A DNA stretch of 41,625 bases from Candidatus Gastranaerophilales bacterium (GTDB lineage Bacteria; Cyanobacteriota; Vampirovibrionia; Gastranaerophilales; Gastranaerophilaceae). The stretch covers positions 1-41,625 of the forward strand of contig CALUQS010000098.1 of assembly GCA_944322975.1 (NCBI GenBank), written 5' to 3'. Position 1 is the stretch's first letter. Each line of letters opens with the position of its first letter. Under the pieces are notes generated by a model. That model had not been told where the DNA came from. It did no database searches and saw only the letters and a list, made by a program, of their open reading frames with translations. Positions 1-7,871 of this stretch are shown here, piece after piece. Made by a program: the position numbers and the translations under genes.

Positions 1-29
1 AATTAATAATCTGTTTTTGCAATAGTTGT

Positions 30-1088
30 TTATGAAATTCTGATTCCAGTTTCTTTGTCAAAAAACAAAAAGTCGTTTGTATTGAAGTTCAGTTTGACAT
101 TTGTATCAAACTGTTTTTGAGAGTCAATTTTTGCACTGCATTTAGCACCGTTAATATAGAAGTATACAATTTTTTCACTGCCAAGCATCTCTGAAATGTC
201 TACAGGAACTACAAACTCATAGTTTGAATCTATAATATCCATTTTTTCAGGTCGAATCCCAACAAGCACCTCTTCTCTTGAGCCTATAAGATTTCTTTGA
301 CATTCTGAAAGCGATATTAGATAATCATTAAATTTAATAGTACCGTTTGATATTTTTACATTAATAAAATTCATGGAAGGAGAGCCCAAAAAACCGGCAA
401 CAAAGGTGTTAGCAGGGTTGTAATATATTTGTTCCGGCGTATCTGCTTGTTGAATAACGCCTTTGTCAAGCACCACAATCCTGTCACCCATTGTGAGAGC
501 CTCAGTCTGGTCGTGGGTTACATAGATAAAAGTTGTTTGTAATTTTTCGTGGAGTTTTTTAATCTCAGAGCGCATCTGTACTCTTAATTTTGCATCAAGA
601 TTTGACAGAGGCTCATCCATTAAAAAAACTTTAGGGTTTCTGACAATTGCACGGCCTAAAGCCACTCTTTGTCTTTGTCCGCCGGATAACTGTTTGGGTT
701 TTCTGTCCAAGTATTCTGTAAGATTAAGAATTTGCGCCGCTTCTAAAACTTTTTTCCTGATTTCGTCTTTCTTTAAATTACGCATTTTAAGAGGAAAGGC
801 AATATTTTCATAGACACTCATATGCGGGTATAACGCATAGCTTTGAAAAACAAAAGCAATATCTCTGTCTTTAGGGTGCATATTGTTAACACATTTACCG
901 TCAATAAATATTTCCCCGCCAGTTATATCCTCTAACCCCGCAATCATCCTCAAAATTGTAGATTTTCCGCAACCTGAGGAGCCGACAAGCACAAGAAATT
1001 CTTTGTCTTTTATTTCAAGAGAAATGTTATTTATAATTGTTTTTGTATCATATTTTTTAACTACATTTTTAAGGGTGACATTTGCCAT
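30..1088 (-). CDS. ABC transporter ATP-binding protein, MalK/UgpC/MsmX type
   Basis: This is the cytoplasmic ATPase subunit of a carbohydrate or glycerol-phosphate importer; it hydrolyses ATP to drive an inner-membrane permease pair. Visible motifs are Walker A GSSGCGKST near residues 36-44, signature LSGGQRQRVALGRA, Walker B VFLMDEP, the D-loop, and a switch His in YVTHDQTEA. The C-terminal third (GIRPEKMDI and after) is the TOBE/MOP-like regulatory region of the MalK subgroup. Length 352 aa is normal. ATG follows TGGAG at good spacing. It starts 15 bases after the kinase-like gene, so the two are probably co-transcribed. No permease or binding-protein gene is in view, so this may be a shared ATPase serving several importers, as MsmX does. 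The substrate cannot be read from sequence. Confidence 0.9.
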   Translation of the reverse strand: MANVTLKNVVKKYDTKTIINNISLEIKDKEFLVLVGSSGCGKSTILRMIAGLEDITGGEIFIDGKCVNNMHPKDRDIAFVFQSYALYPHMSVYENIAFPLKMRNLKKDEIRKKVLEAAQILNLTEYLDRKPKQLSGGQRQRVALGRAIVRNPKVFLMDEPLSNLDAKLRVQMRSEIKKLHEKLQTTFIYVTHDQTEALTMGDRIVVLDKGVIQQADTPEQIYYNPANTFVAGFLGSPSMNFINVKISNGTIKFNDYLISLSECQRNLIGSREEVLVGIRPEKMDIIDSNYEFVVPVDISEMLGSEKIVYFYINGAKCSAKIDSQKQFDTNVKLNFNTNDFLFFDKETGIRIS

Positions 1089-1103
1089 ACTAACTCCAGA
1101 ATA

Positions 1104-2252
1104 TTACAAACTTATCTTTTCAGCAGGGATTATAAACGTAAATACACAGCCTTGCTCAGGTTGTGACTCAACATTGATTCTTCCTTTTAGAATTCTGACA
1201 AGCATATAAACAATACCCATTTCCAAACTTTTGGAAACATTTTTTTTAGCTAAATACTTATCAATATTAGCATAAGGGTCAAATATGTTTTTTAACTCGT
1301 CTTCAGCCAGCCCCTGGCTTGAGTCTGTAATTTGTATCATAATATAACTTTCTGCCGGTAATCCTTTTGTAGTATCGATTCCCGCAGCATCAAGACAACT
1401 TTCGTCAGGATGTGTTACTGCGAGATTTATTGCACCGGATTCAGTTCTTTCTAAAGCATTTTCTATAAGTGTTGAAAGGACTTTTTTTAAGGCATTTTCA
1501 TCAGAATATATTGTTCTTTTTGTAAGGCAATTAAGATTGAACTTCAAAACAAGTTTCTTTTTGTCTGCCTGTTCTTTATATTTGTTAAAAAGATTTGTCA
1601 TCATTGTAACAAAATCGAAGTTTTTAAATTCGTAGTCATAAATACCGGATTCTAATTTAGAATATTCGAGAATACCGTTTAAAAGCTCTAACAGCTGCAT
1701 AGAGTTCTTATTAATTATTTTTAAGTATTTTTGCTGCTTATCATTAACATTCCCGCCTAACCCTTCAAGAAGAGCTTCTGAAAAGCCGTTAATAGAGTGA
1801 AGAGGCGAGGTAATTTCATTTGAAACTTTTGTTAAAAAAGAACTTCTGTTTTTGTTTAATTTTGTTATGTACTCATGTTCAAACATGAGCTTGTTGAGCA
1901 TTTTTTTGTTGTGAGTTACATCTCTCATTGAGATAATAATTTTCTCTTCATCATCTTCGTATTCAGAGGCTCTTATTTCTAAAAACACTTCGGATTCCGG
2001 ATATATTTTTGAACGAACTACAGCAGAATCATCTGATTTTACAAGGTTGCTGACCAGATTAAAACCACCGTCAAATATATCTAAAAGCTCAAGATTAAAT
2101 AACTCATCAGATGGAATATCAAGTATTTTAAGCAAATTTTCATTTGCATATAAAAGTTCACCTGACGCAGATACAACAAGGACTGCATCAGGATAATAAC
2201 ATAAAACGTTTTTTTCTTTTTTAGGTTTAAAAAACCAGGACAGAATGTTCAT
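1104..2252 (-). CDS. Histidine-kinase-like protein with PAS domain, phospho-acceptor His replaced by Asn
   Basis: The order is an N-terminal PAS-like sensor (about residues 15-115), a dimerisation helix pair (about 130-205) and a HATPase-like domain to the end. No membrane segment is obvious, so it is probably cytoplasmic. The DHp motif normally reads S-H-E-hydrophobic-R-x-P-L; here it reads KVSNEITSPLHSI, with Asn145 (codon AAT) at the His position. The ATP lid is also weak: the G1 box reads DSSQGL and the G2 box keeps one Gly, although the N-box keeps ENA and IFDPY is present. The ATG at 2252 is preferred to an upstream TTG (2303) because AAGGGGG lies just before it. It is therefore likely a pseudokinase, a dimer partner or an ATP-sensing scaffold. 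No response regulator is adjacent. Confidence 0.75.
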   Translation of the reverse strand: MNILSWFFKPKKEKNVLCYYPDAVLVVSASGELLYANENLLKILDIPSDELFNLELLDIFDGGFNLVSNLVKSDDSAVVRSKIYPESEVFLEIRASEYEDDEEKIIISMRDVTHNKKMLNKLMFEHEYITKLNKNRSSFLTKVSNEITSPLHSINGFSEALLEGLGGNVNDKQQKYLKIINKNSMQLLELLNGILEYSKLESGIYDYEFKNFDFVTMMTNLFNKYKEQADKKKLVLKFNLNCLTKRTIYSDENALKKVLSTLIENALERTESGAINLAVTHPDESCLDAAGIDTTKGLPAESYIMIQITDSSQGLAEDELKNIFDPYANIDKYLAKKNVSKSLEMGIVYMLVRILKGRINVESQPEQGCVFTFIIPAEKISL

Positions 2253-2358
2253 ATATGTAAAAAGCCCCCTTAGATTCTCCGTTAATCTTGTATTTAAGTA
2301 CAAAATTAATAATTGTATACAGTATATACTAACATAATTAAAGCCAAAATAAAAATAA

Positions 2359-2385
2359 ATGCGGCGATTATTAAAAAGGCCGCAT
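2359..2385. other. Intergenic hairpin between divergent genes
   Basis: ATGCGGC (2359-2365) and GCCGCAT (2379-2385) form a 7-bp stem. Read on the minus strand it is followed by a T-rich run, as in an intrinsic terminator, but no gene lies immediately upstream on that strand. Its role is unknown. Confidence 0.35.
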
Positions 2386-2493
2386 AAGTCAAGAAAGGAA
2401 TGGTTAGACTATTAATATGCTTATTATTACAAGTTTTTTCATGCCGTGCAAATTTATAAACAATTGTTAAGTTTCATATTTTAGTATTAACCA

Positions 2494-2522
2494 TTGATTA
2501 ATCGACTTTAAGATGTTATTAT
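2494..2522 (+). promoter_or_regulatory. Sigma70-type promoter for topA-aroE
   Basis: TTGATT (2494-2499) and TATTAT (2517-2522) are separated by exactly 17 bases and lie about 55 bases before the topA ATG. Called by eye only. Confidence 0.6.
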
Positions 2523-2576
2523 ATCAAGGCGCTTAACGTTTAAGTTTAAAAATGATAATTTTACAAGTAAAGGTTT

Positions 2577-4901
2577 ATGGCAGCTAAAACAAAAACGACA
2601 GTGGCGGTTAAGGAAGAAAAAACTCCCGCTAAATCAAAATCAAAAACGCAATCTAAAGCCAAGGGCGAAAAGATTCTGGTAATAGTTGAGTCTCCTGCAA
2701 AATCAAAAACCATCAAAAAAATTCTCGGCGACTCATACCAGATAGAAGCCAGCTACGGACACATCAGGGATTTTCCGCCGAAAGTTCTCGGGTTTGATGT
2801 GGCAAATAATTTTGAACCAAGTTTTATTGTAATTCCTGAAAAAACAGCTGTTGTTAAAAAACTAAACGACCTTGCAAAAAAATCAGATAAAATTCTCCTT
2901 GCATCCGATCCTGACCGCGAAGGAGAAGCCATTGCCTGGCATGTAAGACAGGTTCTTGAAGTGCCTGACAACAAAATTTTTCGTATAGAATTTAACGAAA
3001 TTACACCTAAAGCAATAAAAAATGCGGTTGAACACTCACGCCAGATTGATATGGAACGAGTTAAAGCACAGCAGACAAGGCAAATCCTCGACAGGCTTGT
3101 AGGTTATAAAATCAGCCCCGTATTATGGGAAAAAATGAGAAATTACAGACTTTCAGCAGGCAGGGTCCAAAGTGTTGCCCTGCGGATGATTTGTGAAAGA
3201 GAAGATGAGATAGATGCATTCAAACCTGTTGAGTACTGGACAATTTCAGCTCAGCTGCTGAAAGACAAAATACCGTTTATTGCAGAACTTTCTAAATATA
3301 AAGATAAAAAAATTGAGATAAAAAACAAAGAAGAAGCTGATAAAATTGTTGCGCAGCTTTCACAAAAAGGGTTAAATTACGAAGTTTCCAAAGTGACCTT
3401 CCGTGATACACAAAGAAAACCTACAGCACCTTTTATTACATCAACTTTGCAGAGAGAAGCAAGCTCAAAATTAGGCTACGGCGTATCAAAAACCATGCAG
3501 ATAGCACAAAAGCTCTACGAAGGAATTGACATAGGCTCTGACGGACCTGTTGGTTTGATTACCTACATGAGAACAGACTCCGTAAGAATTTCCGACGATG
3601 CGCAGGCTGCCGCTAAAGACTATATTACCGACAGTTTTGGCTCAAACTATTATCCGGCAGTACCTAACAACTACGTTAAAGGCAAAGGTAAAAATGTACA
3701 GGATGCACACGAAGCAATCAGACCATCTTATATTGAAAGAACACCGGACAGCATAAAACAGTATCTTACAGCTGAACAATACAGGCTGTATAAATTAATA
3801 TGGTCAAGATTTATTGCATCGCAGATGGAAAACGCCAAGGTTAAAAATACTTCCGTAGATATATCGGCAGGAGATTACCTGTTTAAAGCCGGTACAAGTA
3901 AAATTACCTTTGACGGTTTCTTAAAAGTTTATAATGAATCGGATGATGATATTGACCAGAGCAAAATACCAGAGCTAAATGAAGGTGATTCACTTAAGCT
4001 TTCCAAGATAGACCCAAAACAGCATTTTACACAGCCGCCGCCGAGATTTACAGAGGCATCGCTTGTAAAAGCACTGGAAGAACACGGTATAGGACGTCCG
4101 TCCACATACGCGCCGATTATTTCCAAAATTCAGCAAAAAGGATATGTGGAAAAACAAGAAAAAGCTCTTGCGCCTACAATTCTCGGCCGCACGCTTTGCA
4201 GAGAGCTTGTAAAATACTTTACAGATATCATGAACTATGAGTTTACGGCCCAGATGGAAAACAAACTCGATGATATTGCTGAAGAAAAAGCAGTATGGAC
4301 AGACGTTTTACAAGATTTTTACACTCCGTTTAACGATACTGTTGATTCAGCTAAAAAGAACATGCCGCGCGTTTTGATAGAATCAGATATAGTTTGTCCG
4401 AATTGCGGCAGAAAAATGATTGTCAGAACAAGCAGGTTTGGCACACAATTTTTAGGCTGTTCAGGTTATCCGGAATGCAAAACAATGATGCCGTTAAACA
4501 AAGACGGAACAGCTGTTAAGGTCGATGAAAAAAGTGATGAAAAGTGTGAAAAATGCGGTTCAGATATGATTGTAAAAGTCGGACCCTACGGCAAATATTT
4601 GCAATGCACGAACGATGAATGCAAACACAGAAAAAGACTGCTTGTCACAACAGGGGTAAAATGTCCGAAATGCGGACATGGTGACGTTATTCAACGAAAA
4701 TCCAAATACGGTAAAATTTTCTACGGATGCAGCAAATATCCTGATTGTGATTTTGTATCGTGGAATGAGCCTGTTGCAAAAAAATGTCCGGATTGCGGGG
4801 CATACCTTGTTAAAAAGATTACAAAAAAAGAAGCTAAACTTGTTTGCTCAAACAACGCCTGTTCATATAGCGAGCCTTTAGAAACCGAAGGGAATGAATA
4901 A
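2577..4901 (+). CDS. topA: DNA topoisomerase I (type IA)
   Basis: Relaxes negative supercoils by a single-strand break and passage through a 5'-phosphotyrosyl intermediate. After a Lys-rich tail of about 30 residues comes the TOPRIM domain, with Glu38 in VIVESPAKSK and the acidic cluster ASDPDREGEAIAWH. The catalytic Tyr330 lies in GLITYMRTDS. The C-terminus carries four Cys4 zinc ribbons, each of C-x2-C form, the last near the stop. Length 774 aa fits bacterial TopA. The ATG has AAAGG upstream. The stop shares one base with the aroE start (TAATG), so translation of the two is probably coupled. Confidence 0.97.
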   Translation: MAAKTKTTVAVKEEKTPAKSKSKTQSKAKGEKILVIVESPAKSKTIKKILGDSYQIEASYGHIRDFPPKVLGFDVANNFEPSFIVIPEKTAVVKKLNDLAKKSDKILLASDPDREGEAIAWHVRQVLEVPDNKIFRIEFNEITPKAIKNAVEHSRQIDMERVKAQQTRQILDRLVGYKISPVLWEKMRNYRLSAGRVQSVALRMICEREDEIDAFKPVEYWTISAQLLKDKIPFIAELSKYKDKKIEIKNKEEADKIVAQLSQKGLNYEVSKVTFRDTQRKPTAPFITSTLQREASSKLGYGVSKTMQIAQKLYEGIDIGSDGPVGLITYMRTDSVRISDDAQAAAKDYITDSFGSNYYPAVPNNYVKGKGKNVQDAHEAIRPSYIERTPDSIKQYLTAEQYRLYKLIWSRFIASQMENAKVKNTSVDISAGDYLFKAGTSKITFDGFLKVYNESDDDIDQSKIPELNEGDSLKLSKIDPKQHFTQPPPRFTEASLVKALEEHGIGRPSTYAPIISKIQQKGYVEKQEKALAPTILGRTLCRELVKYFTDIMNYEFTAQMENKLDDIAEEKAVWTDVLQDFYTPFNDTVDSAKKNMPRVLIESDIVCPNCGRKMIVRTSRFGTQFLGCSGYPECKTMMPLNKDGTAVKVDEKSDEKCEKCGSDMIVKVGPYGKYLQCTNDECKHRKRLLVTTGVKCPKCGHGDVIQRKSKYGKIFYGCSKYPDCDFVSWNEPVAKKCPDCGAYLVKKITKKEAKLVCSNNACSYSEPLETEGNE

Positions 4902-5752
4902 TGCTTAAATTTGCTGTTATAGGTTATCCGCTTACACAATCACTTTCTGCGGTTATGCACAACGCAATGCTTAATGAACTAGGTATAGAAGGTTCATATG
5001 AGCTATTAGAAACCCGGCAGGAGGATCTGGTAACAAGAGTTAAGCAGCTAAAGTCTCAAGGGTACACCGGTTTTAATGTCACAATACCGCTAAAAGTACC
5101 TGTAACGTTATTTTTGGATGAATTTGATTCTCTTGCTGATATTGCCGGATGCGTAAATACGGTAAAAATAAATGAAAATCTCACACTTTCCGGCTATAAT
5201 ACAGATATTTACGGCTTTAAAACAGCTATTCCTTCTGATATCCAAATCAATTTGAAAAGGAGTAAAGTTTCAATACTCGGTACTGGCGGCGCATCACGTG
5301 CTGCGGCAATAGCTTTTACCCAGATAGGAGTTTCTGAGATAGATTTTTATGCGCGTAATGTTATAAACGCTCAGGATATGGTAAATTTTTTAAGAAACAA
5401 ATTTCCCGAAATAACATTTAATTTAAAACAAATGCAAAGCTTAAGAGACTTATCAGAATCAAAAATGCTTGTTAACTCAACACCGCTGGGAATGAGGGGC
5501 AAAGCAATGGGTGTTAGTCCTATAGAAGAAGACATATTAAAAACATTGCCATCTGACGCGGCAGTTTATGATATTGTTTACAACCCTTTAAAAACGTCCT
5601 TTATAAAGCTTGCCCAGAAAAACGGCTACAGGGTTATAACGGGGCTTGATATGTTTGTTTATCAAGGTGCAAAGGCGTTTGAAATCTGGACAGGCAAAAA
5701 AGCTAAACCCGAAGTTATGAAAATGGCTGCACTTGAAGAATTGGCTGTGTGA
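4901..5752 (+). CDS. aroE: Shikimate dehydrogenase
   Basis: Reduces 3-dehydroshikimate to shikimate with NADPH in aromatic amino-acid synthesis. Substrate motifs are present: SLSAVMHNA (the usual Pro after SxS is Ala17), NVTIPLK with catalytic Lys65, CVNTV, and NTD with catalytic Asp102. The Rossmann nucleotide motif is GTGGASRA. VNSTPLGM, VYDIVYNP and GLDMFVYQGA complete the family pattern. Length 283 aa is typical for a stand-alone enzyme. Its start overlaps the topA stop by one base. No other shikimate gene is nearby, so the pairing with topA looks like an operon of convenience. Confidence 0.95.
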   Translation: MLKFAVIGYPLTQSLSAVMHNAMLNELGIEGSYELLETRQEDLVTRVKQLKSQGYTGFNVTIPLKVPVTLFLDEFDSLADIAGCVNTVKINENLTLSGYNTDIYGFKTAIPSDIQINLKRSKVSILGTGGASRAAAIAFTQIGVSEIDFYARNVINAQDMVNFLRNKFPEITFNLKQMQSLRDLSESKMLVNSTPLGMRGKAMGVSPIEEDILKTLPSDAAVYDIVYNPLKTSFIKLAQKNGYRVITGLDMFVYQGAKAFEIWTGKKAKPEVMKMAALEELAV

Positions 5753-5809
5753 ATAAATTTGGCAAGTCAGCTGTAGTCATAATACTTTTCATCACCTGTG
5801 AACAAATAT

Positions 5810-5936
5810 AAAAATATCGCAACGACAGGATTTGTCCTGAGCTGTAGACGAGCTTGCGAGTCTTACAGATCAGGATCAGGTGAGTGATTTTTGAGTCAGA
5901 ATGACGTAAAAAATCCGAAACGTGAAACCTGCGACA
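5810..5936 (-). pseudogene. Interrupted copy of the tRNA-Pro(GGG) 3' part
   Basis: Bases 5810-5834 repeat 5943-5967 (25 bases, one mismatch), covering the tRNA 3' flank, acceptor strand and half of the T arm. The next tRNA piece, AACCTGCGAC, recurs at about 5927-5936, as it does at 5968-5977 in the intact gene. Between the two pieces sit about 90 unrelated bases holding two hairpins. The copy therefore looks like a tRNA 3' fragment split inside its T loop. It cannot form a functional tRNA. Confidence 0.65.
5836..5874. repeat. Hairpin 1 of the tRNA 3'-border module, copy at tRNA-Pro(GGG)
   Basis: CCTGA-G-CTGTA-GAC pairs with GTC-T-TACAG-A-TCAGG, leaving the loop GAGCTTGCGA. The inner part (GTAGAC / GTC-T-TAC) matches the hairpin at 7259-7286 in layout and loop, with an A-T pair here in place of G-C there. 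A second hairpin, GATTTTT...AAAAATC, follows at 5886-5915 with an inner GTCA-GAA-TGAC. Confidence 0.6.
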
Positions 5937-5949
5937 AACACAAAAAATA

Positions 5950-6018
<69 letters not shown>

Positions 6019-6023
<5 letters not shown>

Positions 6024-6301
6024 ATATTTTTATGATATTCAATTTTCAAAATTATTGGGACTAGCGCAGCTACGCTGCTACCTCTCGTTCGAAATGACAT
6101 TTAGTCATTTCTCTCTCGGCAGGGTGTCCCGATATTTTTATGATATTCAATTTTCAAAATTATTGGGACTAGCGCAGCTACGCTTACCTCTCTCAGATAA
6201 TTCACTGAATTATCTGTTCGGCAGTGTCTCTCGTTCGAAATGACATTTAGTCATTTCTCTCTCGGCAGAGTGTCCCGATATTTTTATGATATTCAATTTT
6301 C
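6019..6301. repeat. Repeated tRNA-Pro(GGG) 5' leader with inverted tRNA fragment
   Basis: A 58-base unit occurs at 6019-6076 and 6127-6184, and its first 29 bases recur at 6273-6301. Each unit begins with the last bases of the tRNA gene and its AT-rich leader. It ends with GGGACTAGCGCAGCT (6057-6071 and 6165-6179), which matches the tRNA 5' end in inverted orientation with a single missing G. Palindromic modules fill the spaces between units. Confidence 0.85.
6077..6272. repeat. Palindromic modules with conserved ends and variable cores
   Basis: There are three hairpins in a row. The first (6077-6126) and third (about 6227-6272) have the core GAAATGAC-ATTTA-GTCATTTC. The middle one (about 6185-6226) has a different perfect core, CAGATAATT-CACTG-AATTATCTG. 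All share TACCTCTC or CTCTCG at the left and TCGGCAG at the right. Another copy of the first type lies beside the second proline tRNA at 7495-7543. Confidence 0.75.
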
Positions 6302-6383
6302 TTTATCCATCGCCATACTAAATAATAGCACCGGATATTACTAACAAAATTATTTTAACATAAAATAATTATTTTCAAACTAA

Positions 6384-6617
6384 CTATTTGTTTTCTTCTT
6401 TAAATTCAATGCCGAATTTTTTTAGTGCTTTTCTGACAAAATTGTCTTTGCTTTTATAAGAATCAATTGTTATTTTATCATTTGTAAGCGTAGTTGTTGC
6501 CTGTATTCTTTTCCCTATTTTCAACGTTTTAGGATATAAATATTCAACTTTTTTATTTAGATCATTATTAGGGATAATGAATTTACTTTTAAACGATATC
6601 GGACTAGTTTTCATCAT
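6384..6617 (-). CDS. Small hypothetical protein with N-terminal S-F-K element
   Basis: A 77-aa basic protein, not recognised. It opens MMKTSPISFKSKF and has no signal peptide or membrane segment. The middle looks like short beta strands and the C-terminus is helical and charged. AAAGGTAAC precedes two tandem ATGs, so the start may be at 6617 or 6614. It lies between the two proline tRNAs on the same strand. The SFK stretch resembles the N-termini of the phosphatase-like, GH13 and peptidase-like proteins of this window. Function unknown. Confidence 0.6.
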   Translation of the reverse strand: MMKTSPISFKSKFIIPNNDLNKKVEYLYPKTLKIGKRIQATTTLTNDKITIDSYKSKDNFVRKALKKFGIEFKEENK

Positions 6618-6676
6618 GTTACCTTTGTATTATCTGTGCAAAACTATTATAGCTTAAAGACAAAATCAAAGATAAT

Positions 6677-7177
6677 TTATTTTTTTGTTATAAATTTATT
6701 TAAAAAATTTTTTATCCAGGGTAACAAGTCAGGATATAATTGATAATTGTGTCCCATTTTTAACATTTCAGCTGTATTGGAATTAATGTTGCCTAAGTTG
6801 TTTAACTGTTTATAAATAAAAGAATACATGCCTGTTCGGTCAGCACCGGCTTTGCAGTGTATATGGACTTTACCGCCAGATTTTTTTATATTATCAACAA
6901 GCTTTAAAAATTTGTTTATATTCTCAACATCAGGGTATTTGGTTATGGAAGGAATATTATGGTATCTCATCCCATTTTGTTCAACAATCTTCTTTTCATC
7001 AAAATTAAGCGCTGGTTTAACCATTGTTCTAAAGTTTACGATATCTGTTACACCTTGATTTTTTAGCCATATAAAATCATCCGCGCCTGGTTGCGCAGAA
7101 CGGGAAACAACATTATCAATTTTTAAATAGTTGTCAGGCTTTTTTTTAAAAGATACAGTAAATAGATTTATTTTCAT
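6677..7177 (-). CDS. Protein-tyrosine/dual-specificity phosphatase-like protein
   Basis: The P-loop VHIHCKAGADRTGMYS carries the C-x5-R-T signature with catalytic Cys108 and Arg114. The N-terminal stretch VSRSAQPGADDFIWLKNQGV followed by DIVNFR is typical of the compact cytosolic phosphatases of the Siw14/DSP type. Length 166 aa fits a single domain. The substrate may be a phosphotyrosine protein or a phosphorylated small molecule such as an inositol phosphate; sequence alone does not decide. It begins MKINLFTVSFKKK, sharing the SFK element. No Shine-Dalgarno is evident before the ATG. It is close to, and on the same strand as, tRNA-Pro(CGG). Confidence 0.8.
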   Translation of the reverse strand: MKINLFTVSFKKKPDNYLKIDNVVSRSAQPGADDFIWLKNQGVTDIVNFRTMVKPALNFDEKKIVEQNGMRYHNIPSITKYPDVENINKFLKLVDNIKKSGGKVHIHCKAGADRTGMYSFIYKQLNNLGNINSNTAEMLKMGHNYQLYPDLLPWIKNFLNKFITKK

Positions 7178-7197
7178 AATTTATTTTAATTTTAATT

Positions 7198-7250
7198 ACA
7201 AGATGTAATCTTGTCCTTCCAACTTGCTTTTACATAAAAAATCGGGATGA
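7198..7250. repeat. Direct repeat of the tRNA-Pro(CGG) 3' border, distal copy
   Basis: These 53 bases match 7341-7393 with one mismatch. The repeat starts with the palindrome ACAAGAT-GTA-ATCTTGT and ends inside the tRNA 3' acceptor strand. The two copies flank 90 bases (7251-7340) holding two hairpins. Confidence 0.9.
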
Positions 7251-7258
7251 TAGGCTTA

Positions 7259-7340
7259 TCGTAGGCGAGCAATGCGAGCCGTACGAGAGCGAATCAGACA
7301 TTCCGAAAAATAGCGTAAGCGTAATTTTTCGAGAAGTCTG
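7259..7340. repeat. Two-hairpin module at the tRNA-Pro(CGG) 3' border
   Basis: Hairpin 1 (7259-7286) is TC-GTAGGC / GCC-G-TAC-GA with loop GAGCAATGCGA. Hairpin 2 (7294-7341) has TCAGAC/GTCTGA outside and CGAAAAAT/ATTTTTCG inside. The first has the same stem layout, bulge and loop as 5844-5866 beside the other proline tRNA. Confidence 0.65.
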
Positions 7341-7393
7341 ACAAGATGTAATCTTGTCCCTCCAACTTGCTTTTACATAAAAAATCGGGATGA
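7341..7393. repeat. Direct repeat of the tRNA-Pro(CGG) 3' border, proximal copy
   Basis: Partner of 7198-7250. Its last nine bases are the 3' end of the functional tRNA gene, and the A/T run supplies the U-tract after the tRNA. Confidence 0.9.
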
Positions 7394-7458
7394 CAAGATT
7401 CGAACTTGCGACCCCCGCGACCCGAACACGGTGCGCTACCAAACTGCGCTACATCCCG
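7385..7458 (-). tRNA. tRNA-Pro, anticodon CGG
   Basis: Cloverleaf on the minus strand: acceptor CGGGATG/CATCCCG, D stem GCGC/GCGC, anticodon stem CCGTG/CGCGG (one G-T pair) with loop TTCGGGT (CGG at 34-36), T stem GCAAG/CTTGT with loop TTCGAAT, discriminator A. CCA is not encoded. Length 74 bases. It lies 1.4 kb from the GGG isoacceptor and has the same D-arm layout, so the two are likely paralogues. Confidence 0.95.
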
Positions 7459-7570
7459 ACTTTTATATTAAATTTTCAAGTATCGGACCAAACTGCTACC
7501 TCTCGTTCGAAATGACATTTAGTCATTTCTCTCTCGGCAGAGTATCACGACTTTTATATTAAATTTTCAA
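7457..7570. repeat. Duplicated 5' border of tRNA-Pro(CGG) around a palindromic module
   Basis: The 23 bases 7457-7479 recur exactly at 7548-7570. Between them lies a fragment resembling the inverted tRNA D arm (ACCAAACTG then CTACC) and a copy of the GAAATGAC-ATTTA-GTCATTTC hairpin (7495-7543). Confidence 0.9.
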
Positions 7571-7624
7571 AAGTTATATTAATATTCTAATACAAGAAAA
7601 AAATTTTTAAATACCATATTTGAA

Positions 7625-7652
7625 AAAAGTTCTGTTTTATAACAGAACTTTT
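7625..7652 (-). terminator. Intrinsic terminator
   Basis: A perfect 12-bp stem, AAAAGTTCTGTT / AACAGAACTTTT, with loop TTAT. A T run follows on the minus strand and a T-rich stretch on the plus strand, so it may act both ways. It closes the short unit that begins near 7828. Confidence 0.8.
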
Positions 7653-7752
7653 AATCTTTTTCTCTTCCCTTATTACGATTTAACAATCCCCAATGCTAGT
7701 AGCCGTAAAAACCTTAAAATGACTATTGATTTTATTTTTTCTTCCTAATAAA

Positions 7753-7827
7753 TTAGAAATCTTTTTCAAATTTTCCTCGATTTAATAATCCCCGGAAATC
7801 AGCCATCACCTCTTTCTCTATTTCCAT
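7753..7827 (-). CDS. Possible 24-aa small protein
   Basis: A short frame starting MEIEKEVMADFRG and ending EKDF, with a second possible start at codon 8 (MADF...). It sits between a promoter-like pair (7835-7863) and a strong terminator (7625-7652). The predicted transcript start is one base before the first ATG. The core G-L-L-N-R recurs downstream in the same frame style (GLLNR then EKD and stop, about 7670-7710), but there a stop codon blocks any ATG start. It may be a real small protein or part of a non-coding RNA. No homologue is recognised. Confidence 0.3.
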   Translation of the reverse strand: MEIEKEVMADFRGLLNRGKFEKDF

Positions 7828-7834
7828 TGAAATT

Positions 7835-7863
7835 ATCATACTAAGATAATTTTTAAGAAACAA
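7835..7863 (-). promoter_or_regulatory. Promoter of the small transcript unit
   Basis: On the minus strand, TTGTTT (7858-7863) and TATGAT (7835-7840) are separated by 17 bases. Confidence 0.5.
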
Positions 7864-7871
7864 TATCTTTT

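Noticed and set aside
2281-2303. Upstream TTG start of the kinase-like gene
   Set aside because: It has no ribosome site, whereas the ATG at 2252 has AAGGGGG just upstream and begins just before the PAS-like region.
7230-7442. A 70-codon minus-strand open frame
   Set aside because: It covers the tRNA-Pro(CGG) 3' border repeats and the tRNA itself, so it is a by-product of those repeats.
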